A DNA stretch of 64,000 nt from Capsicum annuum (lineage: Eukaryota > Streptophyta > Magnoliopsida > Solanales > Solanaceae). The notes beneath the pieces are model-generated. The model worked only from the letters and a program-made list of their open reading frames with translations, made no database searches and was not told the DNA's origin. This document shows positions 1-11,569 of this stretch, one piece after another. The stretch spans positions 90,736,360 through 90,800,359 of the forward strand of contig NC_061118.1 in NCBI RefSeq assembly GCF_002878395.1. The letters are read 5' to 3'. A program made the position numbers and the translations under genes. Each line of letters starts with the position of its first letter. The first letter of the stretch is position 1.

Positions 1-23
1 TTATTGGCCCCCCAAAATGCATA

Positions 24-284
24 TCACAAATGAGATAGGAAGGCCTTCAACTCTAACACTAATGGTTCCTCAATGGATGGGCGAGAATTTGGAGTAGTTC
101 TATTCTTCAAGTCTAAATCAAGATTATTTGGTGCAAAATTATAACCACTCATACACAGTGCACTTACTAGCTCCTCATACTCCTCGATACCATTAGAGTT
201 AAAAATTATGATCATAACTACTAGCGCTTCGATAACTAGTTTTTCTTCAATAGGAACAACCACATCAGAACCATCATCCCACAA
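24..284 (-). pseudogene. Pol linker between protease and RT (element A)
   Basis: An 86-codon open stretch holding the segment that lies between protease and reverse transcriptase in Athila-like pol. The C-terminal part RPSIEEPLVLELKAFLSHL is the conserved proline/leucine-rich bridge that comes just before RT; element C has the counterpart at about 22545-22580 (KLELMPLPSHSKYAFLG). No catalytic residue lies here. It follows the protease segment on the same strand after a broken gap at 285-494. RT itself would lie left of the window. Part of a dead element. Confidence 0.65.
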
Positions 285-494
285 AGTAACTGCATCAACA
301 TAATGGAATGAATCTGTCTCTTAATCGTATACATCAACCACAAATACCACTCTTCATTTGTTAGGTTGTTTCATAGATTTGAATACATTGAATGTCACAT
401 GTTCATCATTGAGTCGCAGCATTAGATGTCCTTTATCTAGATCAATCAACGTCCTACCTGTAGCTAAAAATGGTCTTCCTAAAATAATTGGGAC

Positions 495-869
495 CTAAAA
501 TTCCACTTCACAATCTAATATAACAAAATCAGTAGGAAATATAAAAGAAGATATTTTTACTAAAATGTCATAAAGGATTCCAACAAGCTTCTTTACTATT
601 TTGTCAGCCATCACTAGTCTCATGGTACTTAGTTTGGGAGCTCCCAACCCCAACTTCTTGAATATGGCAAAGGTCATGAGGTTGATGTTAGCCCCCAAGT
701 CACATAATGCTTGAGTAAAGTTGAAAGACCAAATAGTGCAAGGTATTGTGAAAGTGCCAAGATCCTCCTTCTTCTCTACCAAAGATTTAGTAACTACAAC
801 ACTGTAATGATGAATATTTTCAACTGGATCATAACTGAATGACCTTTTCTTTGTGATCAAATCCTTCAT
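495..869 (-). pseudogene. Retroviral-type aspartic protease (element A)
   Basis: A 124-codon open segment with the pepsin-like retrotransposon protease fold. The flap-side motif ALCDLGANINLM carries the active-site triplet in the D-L-G form usual for plant Athila-like elements, followed by IFKKLGLG. Downstream LVGILYDILVKISSFIFPTDFVILDCEVEF is the typical C-terminal half. In an active element this enzyme would cut the Gag-Pol polyprotein inside virus-like particles. The open stretch ends early (stop near 495), before the usual ILGRPFLAT motif, so the domain is interrupted. It sits between gag and the RT linker on the same strand. Confidence 0.8.
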
Positions 870-1187
870 GAATTAATCATATCCTGGCATCTGCTTCAAT
901 GTCTCTACAAGCGGTATATTTACAGTCAACTCTTTTAACATAGATAAAAAATTCTGATACTTTCCATCTTCTTGTTTATTTTTCATTCTTTATGGATAAG
1001 GAGGAAGAGGTCTTGGAATGGGCTTGATCATAGGATCTGTAGCCTTCTCTTCTCCTCCATTCTGCTTGCTTCTGCTCCAAACATCTATCATCATATCCTC
1101 ATTCTTCTACTCATCAATAGTGGGTACAGATGGGTCTATAGTAACCTTACCACTCCGAGTGGTAATGGCATGGCATTGACTATTATT

Positions 1188-2335
1188 TTAGGGATTTACC
1201 ACTATATTGCTTGAAAGAGTGCCAGGTTGTCTCTGATTTACTTTGACTGACATACGACCAAATTGTTGTTCTAATTGCTTGATTGTTGTAGCATGTGACT
1301 CAACTTTATGTTTCAATCCCGACTGATCATCTTTCATATCCTTCAGGCAGTTCTCTTGACTTTCTTGCCCTTTTACTAGCTTAGACAAAATTGCCTCCAT
1401 TCTAGACTTTGTATCTCGACTACCTGGTGGAATATACTTATCACTCTTCTCCTTATAGTCTTTTTTACACCTACAATCACTATCTCTCTTTATTTATATC
1501 TCTATATCTGTTATTATAATAGTTTTGACCTTGATACCCTTGCCCTTAGGCTAAAAAATCCACCAATCTACAATCTAGATACTTTGCCTCTTCTTCAGAT
1601 TCAATCTATAATGGTTTGGAAATAGACCCCTATGTCGCCACTGTATTCACTTTCTGAGCATTCAGTGACATAAATTATTTTGTAAGAAACCTAATATTTG
1701 TACGAAGCTGTGCAACCTCTTGTGCACCATGTCATTTGCTGCTCCATAAGTATTTGTCACTCCAAAAGCATATATACCACCACCACATTTTGAATCTTGA
1801 GTATGCCATCCTCTGTTGGTCATCGTAATATCATCTGGCATATCTTGTGCAGCATCCCAGCGAAGATGAATAAATGCTCCTCCTAAAATAGTATCTACCA
1901 TTACTCTTGAACTATTATTTAATAATTTATAGAATATCTCAGACAAGTTAGATCCTATGATTCTGTGATTTGGTACCATGAACAGTTTCTTCTTGAATCG
2001 AAACCATGCCTCATACATAGACTTTGCATGTAGTTGTCTGAAATTATAAGTTTCATCCTTCAACTATAACATCCATCTAGAAGGGAAAATCTGCTCAGAA
2101 ATTGTGTCTTCAACTCGTGCCAAGTGGTGATAGATCCTCTATGAAGTTCCCCTAAACATAGTGATGTTTCACCTGTCAAAGAGAATGAGAACAACCTCAA
2201 TCTCAATGTTTCCTGATTAACTTCTGGAATAGTATAAGATGTGCAGATCCCAAGAAAATTTGCAAGGTTCATGTTTACATCATTCTTAGCTGCACCCGAA
2301 AATACACCCTTCAGATTCAATAATTAGATCATAGC
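1188..2335 (-). pseudogene. Gag (element A), broken
   Basis: Gag nucleocapsid region in at least three open pieces. 2320-2060 has LRLRLFSFSLTGETSLCLGE and ITTWHELKTQFLSRF, the core of the plant retrotransposon gag domain. 2063-1662 continues in another frame with FRQLHAKSMYEAWFRFKKKL. 1400-1188 has the C-terminal coiled-coil-like segment VESHATTIKQLEQQFGRMS followed by QRQPGTL. The overlap at 2060-2063 marks a frameshift and 1401-1661 holds several stops. Gag would package the element RNA in cytoplasmic particles. No intact CCHC knuckle was seen. The PBS lies about 540 bp upstream on the same strand. Confidence 0.8.
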
Positions 2336-2870
2336 TCAAGTGATATCAATGTTCATATTAGGGGATAAAGTAGGAGAAACAATGGCTCCTGACTCTGTAG
2401 GCTCAACATAACCCAAATCTTCATCATCATCCTCATATGGGTCTAAGTGTTGATATGTCAAAATAATGGAGCTCTGCCTCTCTGAACTCAATGATTAACA
2501 ACCTGTCTAGGCCTGACTAGTCCGACTACGTGAGATAACTCCTCCTCTGCAGTAAGTTTGGCCTCTTCGGCTTCTTTGTAATCTCTCTCCAATAGTTGTT
2601 TTGTTTGTAAATCTATAATACTCTTTGTATCTAATGGAGCACGTGGGAGATCCACGTTCAGATCCACAAGTAGGGGATATTAAACCCCTTTATGAACTTA
2701 TCCTAATATCCTTCTCAGTGATTGAAGGATTCTCTCTAGTTCTGGATCTAAAGGGAGTAAGGGATTGCCTCTACTCCTATTACTTGGCATACAATGGCAT
2801 ATGCCAAATAAAAAGCTAAAATTTAAAAAAATGTAAACTTCACCAATTCAATTCACTACTCAAACTGTCT
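2336..2870 (-). other. Leader and start of gag, element A
   Basis: Untranslated leader and a degraded start of gag between the PBS and the recognisable gag core. No open frame of note on the minus strand; the short plus-strand frame at 2625-2819 has no recognisable content and is taken as chance. Confidence 0.5.
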
Positions 2871-2888
2871 TGCTTGAAAATGGCGTCA
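2871..2888 (-). other. Primer-binding site, tRNA-Asp type, decayed (element A)
   Basis: On the minus strand the sequence reads TGACGCCATTTTCAAGCA. The intact plant form is TGGCGCCGTTGCCGGGGA, complementary to the 3' end of tRNA-Asp(GTC). The TG.CGCC start is kept and the rest has drifted. It lies directly inside the LTR end, whose last bases read GGGCGACATCAAAT, as in other elements of this family. Confidence 0.65.
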
Positions 2889-3189
2889 AAATTTGATGTC
2901 GCCCAAAACTACACTCCAATTAGAAGTATAATGTGGTCGATTGCAAATATAATATCCCAACTAGATTGGGGTTGATCCCACAGGGAAAATGTGAATAGTT
3001 GCTTGACTTGTTGTAATCTAAAAGTAATACAGGAAAGTAAATGGGGGTATTGTAGTATCAATTGTAAGTAGTCAACAAATCTTGAATGCTTTTGAGTTGT
3101 AGACAATATGAGACGAACACTAGGTTTGTGTTCCCCCTAACTTCTTGACACCATAAATTTCTCATGATCAACCCTATTGTTTTGTTATT

Positions 3190-4863
3190 TGACAGCACCC
3201 AAGCACACATGTAAGTGTACGTGGTCTTATCAAGTAGTAAAGTGGCCTTCAAGAAGCCAAGTATCAATCCCACAGAGACTTGATTTAGCAACAATTCTAT
3301 TTTAGTTCACAATTTATATTCAGTTGATGTAAGCATAACCAAAAAGAGAGTTTGCAATTTATAACTAGAGAAAATTAAATAATGCGTAATGTAAAGATCT
3401 TGTAACAATCAATAGGAGAAAACCCAAGGTTAAATCACATTGAACAATCATACTATGTTATTGAATTTCACTCATTAACTTGCTTATCTTGGTTATAGAT
3501 TCATAGGGTTAATTACGTGATTATGGTATCCCAACCTCTAATCTTTTACCTAAGTTGAACCTTACAACTACATCGTTGAGTGGGGATGTAATAGTCCATT
3601 TAAGTTCTTTAAGCTATCATCCTACGTTTGAATCAAGTTCAGCTCCTAAGTACATCCCTATCCTAGGTGCTAAGTTCAATTCTTTATTTCATAAAAGAAT
3701 AAAAACCCAAACTTTGTTCATCTCCTTATTCTATTTCCTATTCCCTCTTTCAAGATCAAAAAGGTAGACAATTAATATATTTTAAGGGTCGAAAAACCTT
3801 AAAATAGTTAAATCAAATATGAGCACACAACCAATAATAATAATAAAGAATTCAATTAAAAAATATAGTACTCATGTTCTTAGTTTCAACCCCAGAAAAG
3901 GGCGTTTAGCCACGTATAGTCATAATTGTAATCACAAATTGGTAATTAATGACTAAAAACATGTATGAACTAAATTGAAAAAATAAAAACCTAATAAGAA
4001 GTTGTATCAGACCCTTTGTCTCCAAAATATGTCCAAATATATGTAAAAACGTGATATAACATGTATTTATAGTATAGGAGCAAGCCCAATCCATGTTGGA
4101 ATTGAAAACTATCAGTTATTGAGCCCGAGAATGGGTGGGGCGTTGCCCTGTCTATAGCCCTGCTATAGGTGAGGATGAGGCCTTGCTATAGCGCCTCTCC
4201 ATTCAAGGCTGCACCTTGCCTATATCCATGATCTAGGTGGTGCAGAGCCTCAATATCACCCTGAGGCTCTAGAAGTTGCTCTCCGAATTTTGATTAAGTG
4301 TTGTGTCTCCCCTCTTGATTCGTTGTCTTGTGGTGTCTTTCCCATGGATTTTGAAGCCTTATTATCATAAAAATATCATTGTATTCATCTCCAAAATCAT
4401 CCTACAAACTCACACCACACGAAGTAGGAGACAAACACAACACAACACTCATAATGATGAATCAAAACAAGAGCTAAACTAGGCTAGTTTGCATTGATCT
4501 TTCACTTATTATTCCAGCTGTACACTCAATAAAATTGAAATTTTCTCATTACAAAAAAGATATTCCACTCATAATCACACATTAAAACCATTGGGAACAC
4601 ATTGAACACAATATAATCCACCGAAATCAACTAGACAAGCACTTAGCTCAAGCTAGTAACACTAGTTTTCCGAGTTGAACTCTAAATGAAACTTTTAGAT
4701 ACAAACATGTTTGGAATTCACTTTGAACATTGTAAACACATGATTTAACTCTTTTATACACATTTATCTCATTATCAACCCATACAACATACAAATCATC
4801 CTCTAAACAGGGTTAAAATGGCTAGAATAGTGATGCTAGAATGCATAAATACCCCCAACATCA
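3190..4863 (-). mobile_element. Solo LTR, Athila-like, inside LTR of element A
   Basis: A 1674-bp insertion with TG...CA termini: TGACAGCACCC at 3190 and CCCCCAACATCA at 4863 on the plus strand. The flanking 5-mers are TTATT (3185-3189) and TTGTT (4864-4868), a target-site duplication with one change. No internal coding or PBS, so it is a solo LTR. Orientation is inferred as minus because the reverse complement ends like Athila LTRs (CTGTGGGATTGATACTTGG, then ACTACTTGATAAGACCACG). Its U3 at about 4130-4270 repeats words like CTATAGCCCTGCTATAGG. Confidence 0.7.
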
Positions 4864-5458
4864 TTGTTCTACATGTAAAGTATACAATATAGGTATTATC
4901 AACCGCCTAGTAAGCGTGAAGATAATTTCACCCTTTACCGGGTAAGTCTCAGGGTGTATTTTTGTTGCTTCTTGCTATAACCTCAGTTCACTATCACAGA
5001 GTAGGATCAAGTAATTAGATGAGTTGGTTGGAACTAAAAGATGGAGGTTAATCCCAAATCATTATCCTAATCTTTTTTTCCCAATCACAAGCTCCCTTGT
5101 GACATTGGATGTGAATACGGGCTATCTCAAGTTACTACAGATACTCGAGATTAATTAACGAGAAGAAGATTCCAATACATGCATAACCCTAGAACATATA
5201 ACTTTCACACTTTCTCTACATAGCTAATCTGCCAAGGTTCCCATACCCTAGTCAAGGAGATTAGTCGCTCATGTTTGTGTAAGAAACCAAAATTATCAAT
5301 GAAGAACACATAAAATCAATTTCACAAGAATAAGATGAATGAACTCTAAAGTTTTTAATTGAATAACAACAAAAATCTCAAGAGCAGTTGTAAAAGTATT
5401 GCAAAGTATTATAATAATATGCAAAAGAGCGTAACCCAGTAAAATATAAACCCTAGGG

Positions 5459-5466
5459 TATTTATA
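5459..5466 (-). promoter_or_regulatory. TATA box in LTR of element A
   Basis: Reads TATAAATA on the minus strand, followed by CCCTAGGGTTTAT, the arrangement commonly seen at the transcription start of this LTR type. It lies downstream of the word-rich U3 (5530-5790). Predicted only from the motif and its position. Confidence 0.55.
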
Positions 5467-5799
5467 GTATCTTATAATATCATCAAAATCCTAGTAAAAA
5501 TGGGAAAGGTAAAGCTAAGTTGGCAGTTGGTACAACTCGGTATTCAATCTTATGACATCATATGAGTCATACCCTGCCTTGTCGTATCTGTTCCAGTGTC
5601 TCTCTCCTAAGGCTTCAGCTTCATGTTTAACTTACAACTTCTTTTTATGAGTCATACCTGAGTGTACGACTCGTGTCCTTCTCTCATATCCACCTTGGAC
5701 TTTTGTCCTTCCAAGTCTTGAACACTGGTTTGTATACGATATCCCTGAACGAGTCGCACTCAGACTTTAGGCTCGTGTTTCAATGCCACATTATACACA

Positions 5800-7000
5800 T
5801 CATGGGAAAAGAGTTTCAATGTACCAGTCACAATATCAGGCAATGCCTTGGACGCCTTTCGCGTAGTGAGAGCATAGAGACGGTCCTGACTAGTGCCAAA
5901 TCTAGATGGTCAACCCTTTGGTGTCGTAGCTGATGATAAAGCAACTGGAACCTTGTTTGCCCCTGAAGTAACCTTCCCAATGAGATAGTTTCTAAGCGTA
6001 TGCCCTAGCTAACTATAATTGAATCACCTGTCCCTCCCCTCATCACAGAAACCTCGATGCAACCAACCACAAAACCTGTAAGAAGGATACGATAGAGCTG
6101 ACTAGGCACCACTATCTTGAGATTGGACACCCTTTGCCCTAAATTTTTCTCCACCATGGAAATTCCGAACACCCGACAGCTTTAGGTAGGGAGAACTAGC
6201 TGTTGAGTAAGACCCAAAATTGCCCCACTTCTCTTGGGCAACTTACCATCATCTTTTCCACTCTATTGTTGGCCACCACTCTACTCAAAGAGCCTAAACT
6301 TCTTGCCCTATCTCTACCCTATTTTAGTTTGCTTCTTCTTCTCTTCCTCTACCTATTGCATGTACACAACCAACATTGAGATTTCCACGTCCTTGATCAA
6401 ATAAGTTGGCCTTACTCTCTAATATCAAATCTCTGGTCAACTCGGAAGAGAACTTCCTCATTCTAGCCCTCATGCTAGAAACGATCTCTGGAGCATACCA
6501 AGATAACTGGTGAAACTGTAAGGCATACTCCTTGACAGACATCTTATCTTGCTTTAGATTAACAAACTCTTTCGCCTTTGCTTGTATCACCTACAGAGAT
6601 GACTCGACATTATCACCCCTTACCTGATCCCGTTCTTCGTACCATTGGTATGCCATATTTTTCAGCTGGTAGGCAGAAAACTCTATGTCCTCCACATTTG
6701 TATCATGCATAACAAAAAATATCTTTTCCATCTAATCCAAAAAACCTTGAGGATTGTCCTCAACCATAATACCCATAGTGGTCGGATGGTTCAGCCTCAT
6801 GAACTGGCCAACCCTTATGGCCTCAGAAGATGGCATAATAGAAGCACTACGCTCTGACTAAGTAGCTACCAATTATGCCAACATATGAATGGACTGCTAA
6901 AACTCAGGGTTTATCACTTAAGCCTAAGATGATCTATAAGGACAAGAGGGAATCGGAGGAACGCCAGGAGGACAATCAGGAACTAGACCCCTAGGCCGAG
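5800..7000 (-). pseudogene. Gag of Del/Tekay-type chromovirus, truncated
   Basis: Degenerate gag on the minus strand, directly inside the Del LTR and PBS. From about 6850 downwards the frame reads QFMRLNHPTTMG, then EKIFFVMHDTNVEDIEFSAY and QLKNMAYQWYEE, the hallmark gag core of Del/Tekay elements. The open piece 6590-6324 continues with KEFVNLKQDKMSVKEYALQF and YAPEIVSSMRARM. Towards 5800 a degraded LYALTTRQ-like stretch and a SHDVYN-like stretch mark the gag-protease boundary, after which the element stops. Several in-frame stops occur. Pol is absent, cut off where the LTR of element A begins, so this copy is older than or broken by that junction. Confidence 0.8.
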
Positions 7001-7289
7001 TCTGGACCTCAAAAGTAGAACAGGTCCCATCAGCATTATCCTTGGTTGGGACATATAAGTTTCTATGAACTTCAAATCATTGAGGAGACATGATTTGAAA
7101 AGCAAACAAATAGGAATTAAAGGAGAATTCAGGACCTTAGACTCAACAGTTTGAAAAAAGAACACAAGAAAGAGAAACATCCCTAAATGCCTCATAGTCT
7201 CTCCCTTATGAGTATAGCACGCTACACCCCCATAAAATAGACTCTAATTTATACATCTTTGTGGACTCCCAAGGGAACATGAACCTAGG

Positions 7290-7301
7290 GCTCTGATACT
7301 A
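7290..7301 (-). other. Primer-binding site, tRNA-iMet type (Del element)
   Basis: The minus strand reads TAGTATCAGAGC, one change from TGGTATCAGAGC, the complement of plant initiator tRNA-Met 3' end. It sits one base inside the LTR end at 7303. This is the standard PBS of Del/Tekay chromoviruses and agrees with the gag that follows. Confidence 0.8.
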
Positions 7302-7302
7302 A

Positions 7303-9351
7303 TATGACACAACTCGAACTAGAGCCTAGTCGTGTCAGGTGCCTCAAGTCTAACGAGATCGGAGACCACCCCTAATACCCATCCATAACCACCAAACACC
7401 CTATGTCGAATGAATTCTGAACATATAAAAAGATAGAACAATAAATAATCAAAGACAATGATAAAATCTATAATCATAACCAACCAATAATCTAATCAAA
7501 CATTCAACTGGTGTCATCCCCAATACCAATGCCAAGGCTGACACCCATACCAGCACCGCCCATTCCGATAGTAGTCACACAAAACTCTAACCAAAAATAA
7601 ATAACATCCGTTCGGTACATCCCCCTGACCATGGCCAAAATCAAAGTCCAAGAAATAACCAAAAGTATGAAAAGAAGTTCATAGCATAAAATGGAGTCTT
7701 CCAAAGTACGAAAGCTAACATCTTCAGTCTAACACAAATGATGTCCCCGAATCTAAGTCACTGAGTAGGAGGAGGAGTACAGTTCATTCCTACATTGTAT
7801 GGGGATACAACACCCGAAGATAGGTTAGCAGGTGAATGCTAGCATGTACTAAGGAATAAGGATAAAATAATGCCATTATTCATAACCAGAATAAATAACT
7901 ATATGCAATCACATACATATATACAAATATACCATACCGGGAAAGAAAACTGGGTTAGCATACATTTAAAACCATAACTTGCGTTGTGTAGCTTAACTGT
8001 CCAAAAAATACCCAGGGGCTATATGGGTCCAGTGTTACCCCCTGAATGGACCGCAATACGTGTAGCCATACGAATCAGAGATATCATAGGGGTTGGGGCT
8101 TCCCGCGTACCCTTCGCCCTCCATGATACCTATATACAAATATAAACTTAGGGGATTCTTGTGTATCCCACAAGTAAATGGTCACCATGACCAACCCTCA
8201 TGTCTGCAAACATGAGTTTCCAATGTTCGTCTATTGGACTCACACCTTCACAATTAGCTATCACTACCCGTCATTATTGCCCAATTAAAACCTTTAGCAC
8301 ATAACCAAACCACCAATTCCAGAAATTAATTACCAAGGCCTTATGAAGTGATATTAGTATACCGACTATAGCTTGCAAGCAACATCCTTCGCCAATCCTT
8401 AGGGGATTCCCATGTACCCCATAGGATTTCTAATCAATTAAAACCCTGGCATTTTAACAAATATATCGAGGGCATATAATTTTCCAAAACAAAAATGAAG
8501 GACCAATTAACCATTCCCATGCAACCATATGTTCAAACCAACATTATAACATAAAAACCATAAAAAAATATGGGAAAACAACATCCAACCACTAGTAACC
8601 AAAACCCCCAACAATATTTTGAAACCAACATAACCCACAATAATTCTATGAAAACATTAAGTAAAACATGCTTTTAGTTTGAACGAACAATAAGAGAGGA
8701 GTAACATGCCCTAGATATTAAAAAAGATAGAGAGATTTGCTCTTGAAAGCCGATAATTGAATCACTTTAAGGAAACCCTAGCCTTTTTCTTAAACCAAAA
8801 TCTTGAGAGAGATTTAAGAGTCTTTAAATTTTTTTTTATTGAGAATAACAAGGTAAATTAAGTCCTAATACTATTTTAAGTTATGGGGTCAAAAGAAGTT
8901 AAGAGGGGAAATATCCAAAATACAATCAGCTTAAAAGTTAAAAAATAGTGGGTATGATTTGGGCACCTCACTCATACCCTATCAAACGAGTAGTACCCAT
9001 AACTCATATAGGATAGAAAGTTTGACTCTATACACATACGACTTCCCTTGCTCAAATTATACCATCACCATTTGACAAGTACCCACCTAGTCATACCCTG
9101 AGTAGAATGTCAAGGCTAGACAATGAACAACAAATGGTTTGGCACTACACTTCTCGTATCATATACATATGACTCGTATGGAGTCTTTTTATACCTTGGA
9201 TAAAAAAAAACTAAAACAGCATCGAGTAACATACGACCAATACCCCTAAACTGTACCCATATCTTGCGAGTGGTATGGTGAGTCATATGATCAATAAAAC
9301 GCTCAAACTCACAAAATTTTTTGTAAGGACCAGAACCCAGGGTGTTTTACC
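7303..9351 (-). mobile_element. 5' LTR of Del/Tekay element
   Basis: About 2.05 kb on the minus strand, starting GGTAAAACACC at 9351 and ending near 7303 just before the PBS. It aligns along its length with the solo LTR at 37692-40017: shared starts (TTCTGGTCCTT against TTTGGTCCTT), a GGCTAGGGTTT stretch near 8780, and a late block with GCTACACG and ACCCATATAGC (near 8030). U3 near 8950-9300 is rich in words such as ACGAGTAGTAC, CATATGACTCGTATG and GGTGAGTCATATGATC. The short open frames at 7504-7704 and elsewhere inside have no recognisable product. Confidence 0.75.
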
Positions 9352-11569
9352 TGGTCTCCTGAATGGTCTTCAAATTAAAAAAATGCTTAACTTTACAAGA
9401 AAGTTACTTAAAGATCATACACATGTTTATGATCATTTACCATAACCCTCAAGTTCCTTTTTGAGTCCTCTTATTAATCCTTGTTTCCTTGTTCCAAACC
9501 CTCACTCATATACTTCTATAAATATTCTTTGTTTCATGATTTATACCTTGTTACATTTTATTATTTCTTGTATAATGTCTAAGTAACTTCCCTTACAAAT
9601 GCATGGCTCTACTTTAGTGTTTTGTCTACTTTTTACTCTTGTGCTTCTATCTCTATTTCCACTCAAAACTTTACAAGAAAATATGAACTTCACTAATGAG
9701 AGTGATTTGATATATCTCATTAGACATGTCAATACTTTTTTCTAAACATGTAGACTATTAGTTTTAAAGATGTTGATTATCCTCACCATATATTCAAACT
9801 TGATAAAGCTTTGTATGAATAAAATCATGCGCCAAGGGACCTGGTCCTCTAGTAAATAAAATAATACAAAAAGGTATCATTGGATCTTGACTCTTCTTGA
9901 CGACAAACAGACTCGACATCATGTTAAGTATGGAAGATAATTCTAATTTGGTTGAGTGTATAACTATGTTTGGTACTTGGTAGATAAAAAGAGCGGACTA
10001 ATGGCTCATTTTCTTGAATCTTCTAAGATCTCATGGGGAACCAGGTACTTGACATTTTTACAAAGAACTAAGCAAGGAAAATTTTGAAAAGAATCATCTC
10101 CTTCATCTAAAATATCCTTCTAGTGGCTACGATCTGACTATAGGTATCCAGGTAAGAGTTTATTGACCATGTCTAACACAGCTCTATACCGTTGTAGGTA
10201 CGTATGCATGGAAAGGTAAAGAAAATAAAAAGTAGAGATTATCTAGGTATCTCAAAGTATGCGCACAAAAGTTCAGAAGTGGGACCAAGTTCCTCTTCAC
10301 AGTTTAGTACCACTAACTACACTCATAAAAGATTTGAACTGTCTTGAATTACCATATAGATTTCTTTTTTCTTCTCCATACTTCTTTAATGTTGTCATGT
10401 AACTTGAAAATCTATTGTTATATACTTTTTGTTGACATGATACATTGATTATTCTTAAGATATAATTCTAATTGTTCCTTCATTTTACCACCTCTTTAAA
10501 AGAACAACTAAAAATTTCTTGAAACCCATGGTCTAATAGTTTCCTTCTAAACACTCTTTTTGAATCCCACTCTTCTCTCTAAACTATTTAATAAGAACTT
10601 TGGACCCTCCTTAGACTTATCCATAACTTTACTTTGAGTAAAGTTTTTGATAAAAGGATCAGGTCACCCAACAAAATTTAGTAAAGGTTGGTAATGATAT
10701 CAGAAAATTCACACAGTCAGGGACTTGGTCCCTCTGCTGTGTTCAAACAACAAGGGAGTAAAATTTGATATTGATGTTTGAGAGCACTGATGAGCAGTTT
10801 TTAAAGAGAAGTTTTTCAAGGAAAAGAAATGAAGTTGAGATTTTTTTTATAAAAAAAGAGAATGACAAAATGTTTGATCCTAAGATGGTTGTATTGTATG
10901 CAAGTTTCCTCCAATTCATATAAGGGGACCAAGTGCCCTGATGGCTTCTCATTAGTAATTAGCTTCTCAAAAGGTGAAGTATCTCAATTGTAAATCAAAG
11001 TTGGGGACCTCAACCGAAAACTTATCCAAGTTCTTGAAGATTCCAATGTCTTTAAGATAACAAATGTGTTGAATCAACTCTTATCTTTTCTTTATTCGCA
11101 ATGTTTATTTGTATCATCCATCTTTTTCCTAAGCTTTATTTCAAATCCTATATGACAAATTAACAATTCTCTCCTTTTATGTGTGCTTTTAATGGTAGTA
11201 ACATAACATTTTACATAACTTTTTGTTACTTCTATCTCTATTTCTTATCTGTTTGTTTTGCTCATATTTGTGTTGCCCTAGTGGCTATGTGCTAACATGT
11301 GTTGATTCTCTCTTTTACTTATTTTACTGTTTGCTCTTTTTAATAATGACAAAAGAGGAAGATCTTGGTGAAAGGGAAAATAATGGCAAAGAGGGAACTG
11401 GCGAAGAGGGAACTGATAAAAGACTTGGTACTTAAGAAAATAATATGGTATGGAAAATTGATCAATAGTGATAGGGGGAATAGAAATGAACTGATCAATG
11501 GTGACAAGGGGAACAAAAATGAGTGGTAGTGTTAGGGGGAATTTCTAATCTAATTAATTGTTGACCTAA
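9352..11569 (+). mobile_element. Decayed copia (SIRE-like) 3' region, noncoding
   Basis: No gene is recognisable. The stretch repeatedly carries near-palindromes of the form GGGACYWRGTCCC (9834-9850, 10720-10732, 10924-10938), which recur in the LTR at 12009 onwards and tie the region together. Near 11340-11420 the text AATAATGACAAAAGAGGAAG is followed by G-rich, A-rich repeats (GATCAATAGTGA and GATCAATGGTGA at 11458-11520), like the spacer between pol and polypurine tract in SIRE-type elements. Short frames at 9541-9732 and 10743-10952 (minus) and 11223-11435 (plus) are not supported as genes. Confidence 0.4.

Larger units (their letters stand above)
1..5790 (-). mobile_element. Athila-like Ty3-Gypsy element A, 5' half
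   Basis: Minus-strand LTR retrotransposon that enters from beyond the window start. Reading leftwards from 5790 the order is 5' LTR (split by an insertion), primer-binding site, gag, aspartic protease and the linker towards RT; RT and later parts lie outside the window. All coding parts carry stops and frameshifts, so it is a fossil. The outer edge near 5790 is approximate: there the LTR meets a truncated Del-type gag and no clear TG terminus was found. Assignment rests on the gag and protease wording and on the tRNA-Asp-type PBS. Confidence 0.75.
2889..5790 (-). mobile_element. 5' LTR of element A, split by a solo LTR
   Basis: The LTR is in two parts, about 4864-5790 (U3, R and start of U5) and 2889-3189 (end of U5), separated by the insertion at 3190-4863. 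The match to the LTR of element B (30760-32215) runs through both parts: the GTGTTCCCCCTA stretch near 3131 matches 30990, and the CCCAATCACAAGCTCCCTTGTGA stretch region near 5090 matches about 31290. That colinearity is what identifies the insertion. U3 at about 5530-5790 carries repeated words such as CATATGAGTCATAC and TACGACTCGTG. The outer LTR start is not resolved. Confidence 0.65.
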
